A DNA stretch of 7,276 nt from Sphingobacteriales bacterium (GTDB taxonomy: Bacteria > Bacteroidota > Bacteroidia > Chitinophagales > Chitinophagaceae): the NCBI GenBank assembly GCA_004294195.1, contig REAQ01000190.1, positions 1 through 7,276 on the forward strand, read 5' to 3'. The notes below the pieces were generated by a model. That model did no database searches. It saw nothing but the letters and a program-made list of their open reading frames with translations, and had not been told where the DNA came from. This document shows, one piece after another, positions 1 to 6,619 of this stretch (within the stretch, counting starts at the first letter, position 1; every line of letters begins with the position of its first letter). The translations under genes and the position numbers were made by a program.

Positions 1-514
1 AACCCATCCTCTCCCGCAAACTAGTGATGTGTGCAGTGTGATGATGACCATGCCAGGCATACATGCCCAACAGGAACCATAAAGTCATTTGCTTATTGTG
101 TTGCGGATGAATCACTGTTCTGTTCCACTCTTCATCCTTCATGTGCTTCAGCAGGTCATACCATCGGTTATGCAAGGCATGTAAAAGCGTTAATGAAATA
201 TTGACCGCTAGCTTGTAATCACTCTGTTCTGCCCACAGCGCTTCTTCATAGGGCTTAATGGTTGGATTGGTTTCAGTAAGCCCCAACTTGCACCTGATGA
301 ACGCGTTCATATGACTGTCGGCCACATGATGGATCACCTGCCGCACCGTCCACCCCTCTTCGCGATAAGGAGTCTCCAATTGCTGCTCATCAAGGTTCAG
401 GATAGCCATTTCTAATTGCCTCGGCAGAAAAAGAATATCCGTCAGCCATTTTTCTTTCTGTTCTGCCGAAAATGGTTTGGCTTCATACTTGCCGATAGGA
501 AAACGTGGATCCAT
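1..514 (-). CDS. YfiT/DinB-like putative metal-dependent (bacillithiol) transferase, 3' end cut by window edge
   Basis: The frame opens with ATG at 514 (MDPRFPIGKYEAKPFS) and stays open to position 1, giving 171 codons. B. subtilis YfiT is about this long, so probably only a residue or so and the stop are missing. Visible family motifs are GWTVRQVIHHVADSH at residues 54-68 and WHGHHHTAH at 154-162. By comparison with YfiT, His63, His158 and His162 would be the three metal ligands of the four-helix DinB fold; the spacing of 4 between the last two fits. Family members are annotated as cytoplasmic thiol S-transferases that conjugate bacillithiol to electrophiles; the substrate here is unknown. 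It is the last visible gene of a minus-strand run, 58 nt after the FKBP stop. No Shine-Dalgarno precedes it: the leader is the A/C-rich repeat array at 525-580. It lies partly off the window, so automatic ORF calling may miss it. Confidence 0.85.
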   Translation of the reverse strand, partial: MDPRFPIGKYEAKPFSAEQKEKWLTDILFLPRQLEMAILNLDEQQLETPYREEGWTVRQVIHHVADSHMNAFIRCKLGLTETNPTIKPYEEALWAEQSDYKLAVNISLTLLHALHNRWYDLLKHMKDEEWNRTVIHPQHNKQMTLWFLLGMYAWHGHHHTAHITSLRERMG

Positions 515-524
515 CTGAGATGAG

Positions 525-580
525 TTATTGGGTTATTATCTTACTGAGTTGCTGAGTTACTGTGTTACTGTGTTATTGAT
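525..580. repeat. Degenerate 8-bp tandem array, seven units, between FKBP and YfiT-like genes
   Basis: Read on the plus strand, seven consecutive octamers start at 525, 533, 541, 549, 557, 565 and 573: TTATTGGG, TTATTATC, TTACTGAG, TTGCTGAG, TTACTGTG, TTACTGTG, TTATTGAT. The period is exactly 8 with no slippage, and the consensus is about TTACTGWG. The last unit overlaps the FKBP stop codon (573-575). On the coding (minus) strand the units end in TAA, except one that ends in CAA. The array fills nearly the whole spacer up to the next start at 514. The transcript here would be A/C-rich and almost free of G, so probably unstructured. No inverted partner is seen nearby. Confidence 0.85.
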
Positions 581-1307
581 CATTCCCACTTCCTGGTACA
601 ATATCAATCAGCTCCATATCAAACACAAGTGTAGAACCACCGGGTATTCCATTGTAATCCTGAAGTCCATAGCTCAAATTATATGGAATCCAGCATTTGA
701 GTCTTGTGCCTACTGGCATAAGTTTTAACATTTCTTGCCAACCCGCAATGACTTGGGCCATGCGGAATGTAATTGGCTGTCCACGATCTCGTGAACTATC
801 AAATACCTGGCCATTCAAAAAAGTTCCGTGGTAGTGAACTTTCACTACGGATGTGTCAACAGGTTTTGTACCTGTACCCAAAGTAGTGATCTCATATTGA
901 ATACCGCTGGCCGTTTCTTTCACTTCCGGACGCTTCTTATTAGATGCCATAAATACTTTACCCTGATCTATATTGGGCTGAACTTTAGCAGACTTCATTA
1001 TTTCCATCTCCACGCGCAAAATTTCGTTGCACTGTTCTGGGGTAAGTTTTGTATTCCCGGCCAATGCTTCTTTAAACGCTTGTCCGAGTATCGTACTATT
1101 CACGCCCGTAAGCCCCTGGGTTTTGAAGAACGTGCCGTCCAGCACACCGATGGCATAACTGACACTATCTGTTCTGTTCTTCAGTGCTATGCCTGTACCG
1201 CTCGTGGCGGGCTTTGGCGCTGGTTTACTGGTGGTAGTGGTCTTTTTAACCTGGGCATGTAGTTGTACACTGAACAACGCTGCCATCAAAATCAAACTTG
1301 TTCTCAT
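573..1307 (-). CDS. Secreted FKBP-type peptidyl-prolyl cis-trans isomerase
   Basis: A 244-residue protein likely to act as a periplasmic folding catalyst or chaperone on Xaa-Pro bonds. Residues 1-19 (MRTSLILMAALFSVQLHAQ) form a signal peptide with a signal peptidase I type AQ end and no lipobox cysteine. A Thr/Lys/Pro-rich linker covers about 20-37. Residues 43-125 look like the helical FKBP_N dimerisation domain (DSVSYAIGVLDG, then helices). The FKBP_C catalytic domain follows at about 130-237. Pocket residues are recognisable: Tyr159 in VKVHYHGT, Phe169-Asp170 in GQVFDSS, Val186-Ile187 and Trp190 in QVIAGW, Tyr213, and Phe229 in STLVFDMELIDI. The order resembles the FkpA/Mip group. The start follows the ABC ATPase stop by 28 nt, suggesting co-transcription. 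The stop codon lies inside the 8-bp repeat array. Confidence 0.93.
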   Translation of the reverse strand: MRTSLILMAALFSVQLHAQVKKTTTTSKPAPKPATSGTGIALKNRTDSVSYAIGVLDGTFFKTQGLTGVNSTILGQAFKEALAGNTKLTPEQCNEILRVEMEIMKSAKVQPNIDQGKVFMASNKKRPEVKETASGIQYEITTLGTGTKPVDTSVVKVHYHGTFLNGQVFDSSRDRGQPITFRMAQVIAGWQEMLKLMPVGTRLKCWIPYNLSYGLQDYNGIPGGSTLVFDMELIDIVPGSGNDQ

Positions 1308-1335
1308 TAATTTAATTCTATTTACAAATAATTAT

Positions 1336-2085
1336 TTACGAATTAATCTCATGCCCTGTCAATGCAATGAATACATCTTCCAGGTTTGCCGTTTTCACTT
1401 CTTTCTTACGCTCAAATCCTTTTGCAATCAAATCATCAATCAATGCATCCGGAGAGTCCAGAGCAATGATCCTTCCTGCTTCCATGATAGCCACACGATC
1501 ACATAGGTATTCAGCCTCGTCCATATAATGGGTGGTAATGATCACCGTGGTCCCTGTGTCCCTGATCCCTTTGATCATATCCCATAAATTACGCCTGGCC
1601 TGCGGATCCAGTCCTGTGGAAGGCTCATCCAGAAAAATCAGTTTGGGATGATTGATCAATGTGGTGGCAATAGCAAAACGTTGTTTCTGACCTCCGCTCA
1701 TTTCCTTGTACTTGGCATGTGCCTTGTCTTCGAGATTCACTTTCCTCAACAATTCCATCGCATCGGTTTCTATCTGGTAGAGTCCGCTAAACAAACGGAT
1801 CAACTCCAATAGTGTCAATCCAGGATAAAAACCTGAAGTCTGCAGCTGAACGCCGATGATCATTTTGATTTGGTCCTTGTCTTTATCGATATCCAATCCA
1901 TCGATCAAAACTGTTCCTCCGGATTTCTCTCTCAGGGTTTCCATGATCTCCAGGGTAGTAGATTTACCAGCCCCGTTGGGCCCCAGCAGTCCGAAGATCT
2001 CGCCCTTTTTCACTTGAAATGAGATTCCCTTAACGGCCTCAAATGAGCCATACTGTTTACGCAGGTCCTGTACGTCTACAATCAT
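1336..2085 (-). CDS. ABC transporter ATP-binding protein (ABC-2 / drug-exporter type)
   Basis: A 249-residue nucleotide-binding subunit that should power an ABC-2 type exporter at the inner membrane. All motifs are intact: Walker A GPNGAGKST at 35-43, a Q-loop with Gln80/Gln82 (GVQLQTSG), signature MSGGQ at 129-133 (Met in place of the usual Leu), Walker B LIFLDEP at 149-155 with catalytic Glu154, the D-loop STGLD, and switch His186 in TTHYMDEAE. The tail LEDVFIALTG is typical of the CcmA/DrrA-like COG1131 group. No transmembrane permease is encoded beside it; its neighbours are fbp (12 nt upstream) and FKBP (28 nt downstream), so its partner must be elsewhere. The only SD-like string, GAGG, touches the ATG too closely to be typical. 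Substrate cannot be inferred. Confidence 0.95.
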   Translation of the reverse strand: MIVDVQDLRKQYGSFEAVKGISFQVKKGEIFGLLGPNGAGKSTTLEIMETLREKSGGTVLIDGLDIDKDKDQIKMIIGVQLQTSGFYPGLTLLELIRLFSGLYQIETDAMELLRKVNLEDKAHAKYKEMSGGQKQRFAIATTLINHPKLIFLDEPSTGLDPQARRNLWDMIKGIRDTGTTVIITTHYMDEAEYLCDRVAIMEAGRIIALDSPDALIDDLIAKGFERKKEVKTANLEDVFIALTGHEINS

Positions 2086-2097
2086 TCCTCGATCTGA

Positions 2098-3108
2098 TTA
2101 AACTTTGTTGAGATAAGATTCTAATTCTTCCATCATTCCTTTACTTCCCGCATATAACGCGCTTCGCTGGTGGAGCTCTGTTGGCTGTATATCAAGGATC
2201 CGCTCTTTTCCATTCGTCGCTTTCCCACCCGCAACCTCAATGATAAACGCAAACGGATTGCATTCATATAACAGGCGAAGTTTTCCCTTGGGCTTGTCCT
2301 TGGTAGTTGGATACATAAAGATACCACCCTTGATCAGGTTTCGGTGTAAGTCTGCCACCATACTGCCAATATATCGTTGGGTGTAAGGACCGCCATTCAA
2401 TCTATCCTTTCCTTCACAAGCATCCACATAGTCCTGCACCTGTTTGGGATACTGAAGCATATTGCCATAATTGATGGAGTAGATCCTTCCGTACTCGGGG
2501 CATTGGATATTGGGGTGACTCAAAGAAAACTCTCCAATAGATGGATCCAATGTGAATCCGTTCACGCCCCTGCGTGTGGCATACACCAACATCGTAGAAG
2601 AACCATACACTACATATCCTGCAGCCACCTGTTGAATTCCCGGTTGCAGGAAATCTTCCTTCGTCACCGGTGTTCCCTTGGGGGTGACCCTTCTGAAAAT
2701 GGAAAAAATGGTGCCGATGGATACGTTTACATCAATGTTCCCGCTTCCATCCAGCGGATCAAATAAACAAACGTATTTAGAGTTGTTACTTGCAGGGTCG
2801 TCAAAGGCGATGAAATCATCCAATTCCTCACTCCCAATACCTGCGCAACTGATACCGTGCCGCAACACCCCCATCAGCTGGTTGTTGGCAAACACATCCA
2901 GTTTCTTCACATCCTCCCCTTGCACATTGGTGGTACCCGCATCACCGAGAATATCTACGAGCCCGGCCTTGTTCACCTCCACGTTTACACGCTTGGATGC
3001 CAGTCCGATATCCCTCAATAAACTGGCCAGTTCACCAGTGGCATGTGGAAAGTCCCGCATCTGCTGGATGGTGAATTCATCTAAAGTCTGGATCTTCCTG
3101 TTGATCAT
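2098..3108 (-). CDS. fbp: Class I fructose-1,6-bisphosphatase
   Basis: Hydrolyses fructose 1,6-bisphosphate to fructose 6-phosphate and phosphate, the committed step of gluconeogenesis, in the cytoplasm. From ATG at 3108 the protein has 336 residues (MINRKIQTLDEF), close to E. coli Fbp. The frame extends back to a TTG at 3126, but ATG 3108 is preferred: the extension would run into the putative -7 box, and family proteins start near here. Metal-site motifs are present: Glu94/Glu95 in GIGSEELDD and Asp117/Asp120 in LFDPLDGSGNID. The substrate region GGPYTQRYIGSMVADLHRN spans 239-257, and the family signature KLRLLYECNPFAF has Glu282. It heads the minus-strand run and is divergent from lysC across 58 bp, so the two promoters must be close together or overlap. 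Confidence 0.97.
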   Translation of the reverse strand: MINRKIQTLDEFTIQQMRDFPHATGELASLLRDIGLASKRVNVEVNKAGLVDILGDAGTTNVQGEDVKKLDVFANNQLMGVLRHGISCAGIGSEELDDFIAFDDPASNNSKYVCLFDPLDGSGNIDVNVSIGTIFSIFRRVTPKGTPVTKEDFLQPGIQQVAAGYVVYGSSTMLVYATRRGVNGFTLDPSIGEFSLSHPNIQCPEYGRIYSINYGNMLQYPKQVQDYVDACEGKDRLNGGPYTQRYIGSMVADLHRNLIKGGIFMYPTTKDKPKGKLRLLYECNPFAFIIEVAGGKATNGKERILDIQPTELHQRSALYAGSKGMMEELESYLNKV

Positions 3109-3123
3109 ATAAATTGTGGTCAA

Positions 3124-3131
3124 CAAATGTA
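3124..3131 (-). promoter_or_regulatory. Candidate Bacteroidota -7 promoter box for fbp
   Basis: On the minus strand this reads TACATTTG, an exact match to the Bacteroidota -7 consensus TAnnTTTG. It ends 15 nt before the fbp ATG. A TTTG lies 22 nt further upstream, slightly longer than the usual spacing to a -33 box. The match and position are seen directly; promoter activity is inferred. Confidence 0.5.
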
Positions 3132-3140
3132 AGGTTTCCC

Positions 3141-3148
3141 GACCTTTG
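3141..3148 (+). promoter_or_regulatory. Weak candidate -7 box for lysC
   Basis: GACCTTTG matches TAnnTTTG at all fixed positions except the first and ends 18 nt before the lysC ATG. There is no well-spaced -33 TTG. It overlaps a small inverted repeat (AAGGT at 3131-3135 with ACCTT at 3142-3146). It is listed because it is the best promoter-like string in the 58-bp divergent spacer on this strand. Confidence 0.25.
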
Positions 3149-3166
3149 GGTCACAAATTTCGATTG

Positions 3167-4438
3167 ATGAAAGTATTCAAGTTCGGCGGTGCAAGTGTGA
3201 ACACCATTGAGAGAATCCAAAACCTGCCCACCATCCTTGCCCGTTTTTCCGGCCAACCCCTGCTGATCGTTGTTTCGGCCATGGGTAAAACCACTAACGC
3301 ACTTGAAAAAGTTGCCGAGGCCTTCTATGCAGGCCACCAGCAGGAAGCCCTTGAGATGTTCCGGCAAGTGAAACGCACTCATGATGACCTCGTAAAATAT
3401 CTCATCGTTCATAACGCATTGGCCACGGAAAGAATGCTGAACGACATCTATACCGAAGTGGAATGGTTGCTGCACGATAAACCCGTTCGTGATTACGATT
3501 ATTACTATGACCAGATCGTATGCGTAGGTGAATTGATCTCCACCACCATCATCAGTGCTTTTCTTGCTGAATCCGGCATTGACAACAGCTGGGTGGATGT
3601 GAGGGATGTGTTCAGGACCGATGATAATTTCCGGGATGCAAATATCGATCTGGTATATACGGCAACACAAACCAAGGAGATCATAGAACCTCTCCTTACA
3701 GACCAGGGTATTGTGATCACCCAGGGTTTCATTGGATCTACAGACGAGAATGAAAGCACAACGCTGGGGCGGGAAGGGAGCGACTATACCGCTGCTGTTT
3801 TTGCCAACCTCCTTGATGCGGACAGCCTCACCATCTGGAAAGACGTGGAAGGGGTAATGAATGCAGATCCCAAGGCATTTCCTTCGGCTGAGATTATTCG
3901 CGAACTTAACTACGATGAAGTAATCGAGATGGCTTTTTACGGCGCACAGGTGATTCACCCGAAGACCATAAAGCCGCTACAAAACAAAAGCATCCCGCTA
4001 TTGGTAAAGTGTTTCCTGAACGCAGACTTGCCGGGCACTATCATCCACAACAGTTCCGTCAAAGGCCTGCCACCCATAATAGTGGTTAAATCAGATCAGG
4101 TATTTATCGAGCTCCATACAAAAGACTTTTCTTTCATCGGTGATGAACCGATGAGCAACCTGTATGCGTTATTTGGCCAATGGCATATCAAGCCAAACCT
4201 TATTCAGTCGGGCGCGGTATCTGTACAACTGTGTATGGACAATAAACCAGAAAAGCTAGAGAAGTTTGCTGCTGCGGCGGCGGCGGCATTTGACGTGGAT
4301 CTGGAAAAAGGCTTTACCCTGCTCTCTATAAGGCATTATAAAAAAGAATTGCTTGAAGGGATGACAGCCGGGAAGAAAATAAGACTGCTTCAGCAAACGC
4401 CCGAAATAGTGCAGGTACTACTAAATTCTAACAATTAG
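3167..4438 (+). CDS. lysC: Aspartate kinase (monofunctional)
   Basis: Phosphorylates L-aspartate to aspartyl-4-phosphate, first step toward lysine/diaminopimelate, threonine and methionine. ATG 3167 gives 423 residues starting MKVFKFGGAS, the kinase's nucleotide-binding start, so the upstream GTG at 3116 is rejected. Further kinase motifs are SAMGKTTNAL at 37-46, the TLGREGSDYTAA stretch at 199-210, KDVEGVMNADPK at 225-236, and ELNYDEVIEMAFYGAQVIHPKT at 247-267. The region after about 305 looks like paired ACT domains for allosteric feedback. No homoserine dehydrogenase domain follows, so it is monofunctional. A run of seven alanines at 368-374 is coded by a near-perfect GCN repeat (4268-4288). 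The TAG stop lies inside the inverted repeat shared with the convergent transpeptidase gene. Confidence 0.96.
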   Translation: MKVFKFGGASVNTIERIQNLPTILARFSGQPLLIVVSAMGKTTNALEKVAEAFYAGHQQEALEMFRQVKRTHDDLVKYLIVHNALATERMLNDIYTEVEWLLHDKPVRDYDYYYDQIVCVGELISTTIISAFLAESGIDNSWVDVRDVFRTDDNFRDANIDLVYTATQTKEIIEPLLTDQGIVITQGFIGSTDENESTTLGREGSDYTAAVFANLLDADSLTIWKDVEGVMNADPKAFPSAEIIRELNYDEVIEMAFYGAQVIHPKTIKPLQNKSIPLLVKCFLNADLPGTIIHNSSVKGLPPIIVVKSDQVFIELHTKDFSFIGDEPMSNLYALFGQWHIKPNLIQSGAVSVQLCMDNKPEKLEKFAAAAAAAFDVDLEKGFTLLSIRHYKKELLEGMTAGKKIRLLQQTPEIVQVLLNSNN

Positions 4439-4529
4439 CAATTGACAATTGGCACTAGTATCTAAAGTCTAGTCTTCAGTTACCAGTGCCAATTGTTATT
4501 TGCTAATTATTAATTGTCAATTGCTAATA
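4433..4529. terminator. Mirrored 7-bp repeat arrays forming a nested palindrome, probable bidirectional terminator
   Basis: The left array has units AATTAGC, AATTGAC and AATTGGC (4433-4453). The right array has GCCAATT, GTTATTT, GCTAATT, ATTAATT, GTCAATT and GCTAATA (4488-4529). Both keep a strict 7-bp period. Two nested pairings are possible: a perfect 17-bp outer pair 4434-4450 with 4512-4528, or an inner pair 4446-4460 with 4481-4495 (one mismatch, 20-nt loop). They share 4446-4450, so the two cannot both be complete. The palindrome sits between convergent genes and includes both stop codons (4436-4438 plus, 4524-4526 minus). There is no strong T-tract, so termination is inferred from position and symmetry. 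Confidence 0.7.
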
Positions 4530-5279
4530 AAGTACATAGTCACCTTTAGAGGTAACCCCCACAACCGGAAGTTGCTTTGTGCCTTCGAAGAAATCAAACG
4601 CCTGTTTCATCGTTTTTTCAAATGCCTTGAGATCAGCATCGTCTTTCATCAGTTTATCCAGATACGCCATGCTCTTCGGATTGCTGAACTTAACCGGGAA
4701 AATGTGTACCGGGATAAAGTCTTGGCCTTGGTTACGTGCGTGGCTGGTCAGGATATATAACTCTTCGATCTGCGGATTGGTAATAGGGATGCAACCTTGC
4801 GTTACACAACTGCCGTGGATATAAATGTCACCACCGGGCGACATAGAATCAGCCAGAATTCTGTCCGCCGCATTGGGGTAATTCAGACCAAGTGAAAGAT
4901 GGTATTGGCTGTTGGGTTTGAATTCATTGATATAGTAGAAACCTTCGGGTACCTGGTAATCACCTTCGATCCTCTTAGGTCCCAAGGTGCCGGCAAGTGC
5001 ACAAACCTTGTAAGACTTGAAGAGTTTGTACTCTTCCTGGGGGTTAGATTTTACCCATACCTCCAGCTCGCTGTCATACTTAAAAGAACGGATATACACA
5101 TATTTTGCAGGCCATGCCAGTTGCTTGGCTGCGAATTGTTTTTTCAGTGTATCTTCCTTGCGTCGAAAAACGTCAGCTACCCTTCCCTGTGATTTCTGGT
5201 AATCAATAAAGGAGCTCTGCGCGAGGAGTGCAGATGGTACGATAAAGAATAATATTGCAGCAAATACAATATACTTCAT
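4524..5279 (-). CDS. Secreted YafK-type L,D-transpeptidase (YkuD fold)
   Basis: A 251-residue cell-envelope enzyme. Residues 1-20 (MKYIVFAAILFFIVPSALLA) form a signal peptide, with likely cleavage near the AQ at 20-21. The catalytic motif HGSCVTQGCIPITN at 155-168 fits the HGxxxxxGC pattern of YkuD-family cysteine enzymes, giving His155 and nucleophile Cys163. The segment YIRSFKYDSELEVWVK (62-77) and the ADSMSPGGDIYIHG stretch resemble COG3034, the YafK/ErfK-like group. E. coli YafK (DpaA) cleaves the bond between diaminopimelate and Braun's lipoprotein, so hydrolysis rather than cross-linking is possible. Whether this organism attaches proteins to peptidoglycan this way cannot be seen. It lies 93 nt downstream of hppD on the same strand but has its own promoter-like box. 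The stop is in the palindrome shared with lysC. Confidence 0.92.
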   Translation of the reverse strand: MKYIVFAAILFFIVPSALLAQSSFIDYQKSQGRVADVFRRKEDTLKKQFAAKQLAWPAKYVYIRSFKYDSELEVWVKSNPQEEYKLFKSYKVCALAGTLGPKRIEGDYQVPEGFYYINEFKPNSQYHLSLGLNYPNAADRILADSMSPGGDIYIHGSCVTQGCIPITNPQIEELYILTSHARNQGQDFIPVHIFPVKFSNPKSMAYLDKLMKDDADLKAFEKTMKQAFDFFEGTKQLPVVGVTSKGDYVLY

Positions 5280-5294
5280 AAAAGGGACGTTGTG

Positions 5295-5302
5295 TAAAGA
5301 TA
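5295..5302 (-). promoter_or_regulatory. Candidate -7 box for the L,D-transpeptidase gene
   Basis: The minus strand reads TATCTTTA, one mismatch from TAnnTTTG, ending 15 nt before the ATG at 5279. This is the same distance as the fbp box. A TTTG lies 24 nt upstream (5330-5327), longer than usual for a -33 element. Promoter function is inferred. Confidence 0.4.
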
Positions 5303-5305
5303 TAC

Positions 5306-5339
5306 GCTTTCTCCGAAAAGAGAAAGCAAAGGCTCTTTT
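5306..5339 (-). terminator. Overlapping hairpins after hppD, possible terminator
   Basis: An 8-bp perfect stem pairs 5306-5313 (GCTTTCTC) with 5320-5327 (GAGAAAGC) around a 6-nt loop. A second 7-bp stem pairs 5316-5322 (AAAAGAG) with 5333-5339 (CTCTTTT). They share 5320-5322, so both cannot form fully. On the minus strand they begin 33 nt after the hppD stop and lie upstream of the transpeptidase -7 box, so they belong to the hppD 3' end. The second stem ends in four T on the minus strand. Confidence 0.35.
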
Positions 5340-5372
5340 TATTTCAAAAGAACCGCAACCTTACCATTTCAC

Positions 5373-6467
5373 TCACAAATTTCCTCTCTTTTCCTGCTCA
5401 CGTTCAATGGCTTCAAACAAAGCTTTGAAATTCCCTTTGCCAAAACTCTTTGCGCCTTTACGTTGAATGATCTCAAAAAACATGGTAGGTCTGTCCTGGA
5501 TCGGCTTGGAAAACAACTGCAGCAGATAGCCTTCATCGTCTCTGTCAACAAGAATACCAAGCTTTCTCAGCGGTGCCAGATCTTCATCGATCTTACCAAC
5601 CCTATCGAGGAGATCATTATAATAAGAGTCGGGGACTTGAAGGAACTCCACTCCCCTGCTTTTCAGTTCGGTCACTGTATGAACGATGTCGCTGGTGGCC
5701 AGCGCCACGTGTTGAACGCCTTCGCCCTGGTAGAATTCCAAAAACTCTTCCACCTGTGATTTCTTTTTTCCTTCGGCGGGTTCATTGATCGGGAACTTCA
5801 CGTAGCCGTTGCCGTTACTCATGACCTTACTCATGAGTGCAGAATACTCGGTTGAAATGTCTTTATCGTCAAAACTGAGGATATTCCGGAAGCCCATTAC
5901 GTTTTCATAAAAGCTTACCCATGGATTCATCTGGTTCCATCCCACATTGCCTACGCAGTGATCAACATACATCAGTCCGGTGGATTCTGTTTTAAAATCA
6001 GTCTTGCGCCATGGCTGGTAACCCGGCATAAAAGCTCCATGATAATTTTTTCTTTCGATGAAATGATGTTCAACCTCTCCATAGGTATGGATGCCGCTGA
6101 TCACGAACTCACCGTGTTCATCCTTCAGTACTTTAGGCTCCATACTGCTCTTGCCGCCTCTGGATGTGGTTTCTTTCCATGCGCTGGTGGCATCATCAAC
6201 CCGCAGTGCGAGCACTTTCACGCCGTCTCCATGCTTGCTTACATGCTCCGCGATGGGTGTTCCCTGCCGGAGTGAAGCCGTGAACACAAAGGTTAATTTT
6301 TGCTGATTGACCACGAAGCTCAACCTGTCCCGCAAACCGGTCTCCGGACCTGCATATGCTAAAGGTTGAAAACCAAAGGCAGTCATATAATAATGTGATG
6401 CTTGTTTGGCATTGCCCACGTAAAATTCTACGTAGTCGGTACCCTGTAAGGGAAGAAAGTCATTCAT
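5373..6467 (-). CDS. hppD: 4-hydroxyphenylpyruvate dioxygenase
   Basis: Converts 4-hydroxyphenylpyruvate and O2 to homogentisate and CO2 in tyrosine catabolism, using non-haem Fe(II), in the cytoplasm. ATG 6467 gives 364 residues starting MNDFLPLQGTDYVEFYVGNA. An upstream ATG at 6503 would add 12 residues unlike the family and would start inside the palindrome arm, so it is rejected. There are two vicinal-oxygen-chelate halves: about 10-140 and 165-340. The iron ligands are recognisable as His170 in YVDHCVGNV, His253 in VQHVALATSDI, and Glu332 in PTMFFEIIQRKG. The C-terminal part GYLLQLFSKP and the final helix (KGNFKALFEAIEREQ) are typical. The usual partner, homogentisate dioxygenase, is not adjacent. 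The gene is divergent from purK across the large palindrome. Confidence 0.96.
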   Translation of the reverse strand: MNDFLPLQGTDYVEFYVGNAKQASHYYMTAFGFQPLAYAGPETGLRDRLSFVVNQQKLTFVFTASLRQGTPIAEHVSKHGDGVKVLALRVDDATSAWKETTSRGGKSSMEPKVLKDEHGEFVISGIHTYGEVEHHFIERKNYHGAFMPGYQPWRKTDFKTESTGLMYVDHCVGNVGWNQMNPWVSFYENVMGFRNILSFDDKDISTEYSALMSKVMSNGNGYVKFPINEPAEGKKKSQVEEFLEFYQGEGVQHVALATSDIVHTVTELKSRGVEFLQVPDSYYNDLLDRVGKIDEDLAPLRKLGILVDRDDEGYLLQLFSKPIQDRPTMFFEIIQRKGAKSFGKGNFKALFEAIEREQEKRGNL

Positions 6468-6486
6468 GACAAAATCGTTGATGGCG

Positions 6487-6494
6487 CAAAGATA
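6487..6494 (-). promoter_or_regulatory. Candidate -7 promoter box for hppD
   Basis: The minus strand reads TATCTTTG, an exact match to TAnnTTTG, ending 19 nt before the chosen hppD ATG. It lies mostly inside the outer 17-bp arm of the palindrome. A clean -33 TTG at the usual spacing is missing; at that distance the sequence is TTA. The short leader fits the start at 6467 rather than 6503, since the latter would place the ATG upstream of the box. Confidence 0.5.
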
Positions 6495-6500
6495 GGAAGA

Positions 6501-6540
6501 CAATGTGGCAATGCGGTAATGCGGTAATGCGGCAATGATG
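6501..6540. repeat. Left-arm 8-bp tandem array
   Basis: Five consecutive octamers on the plus strand: CAATGTGG, CAATGCGG, TAATGCGG, TAATGCGG, CAATGATG. The period is exactly 8. This array forms most of the left arm of the palindrome. Confidence 0.85.
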
Positions 6541-6619
6541 GAAGCGCGGCCGTGCGTTGCCGGCCTGCGTAGAAAAACCCGGAGTGACTGCCGGCGCGCC
6601 GCAACGCATGGCGCGCCTT

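Noticed and set aside
528..728. A 66-codon plus-strand frame starting in the 8-bp array
   Set aside because: Antisense to the FKBP gene and seeded by the repeat; no family features.
828..1262. A 144-codon plus-strand frame
   Set aside because: Antisense to the FKBP catalytic and linker regions, which are clearly coding on the other strand.
1308..1335. A separate promoter for the FKBP gene in the AT-rich 28-bp gap
   Set aside because: No TAnnTTTG match was found there; co-transcription with the upstream ATPase gene is simpler.
3109..3166. Upstream alternative starts: GTG 3116 for lysC and TTG 3126 for fbp, which would make the genes overlap head to head
   Set aside because: Conserved N termini begin at MKVFKFGGAS (3167) and MINRKIQ (3108), and the extensions would cover the only promoter-like boxes.
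3077..3958. A 293-codon open frame on the minus strand, antisense to lysC
   Set aside because: It lies opposite a clear aspartate kinase with intact motifs and overlaps the 5' end of fbp. It has no recognisable domain, so it is a shadow frame.
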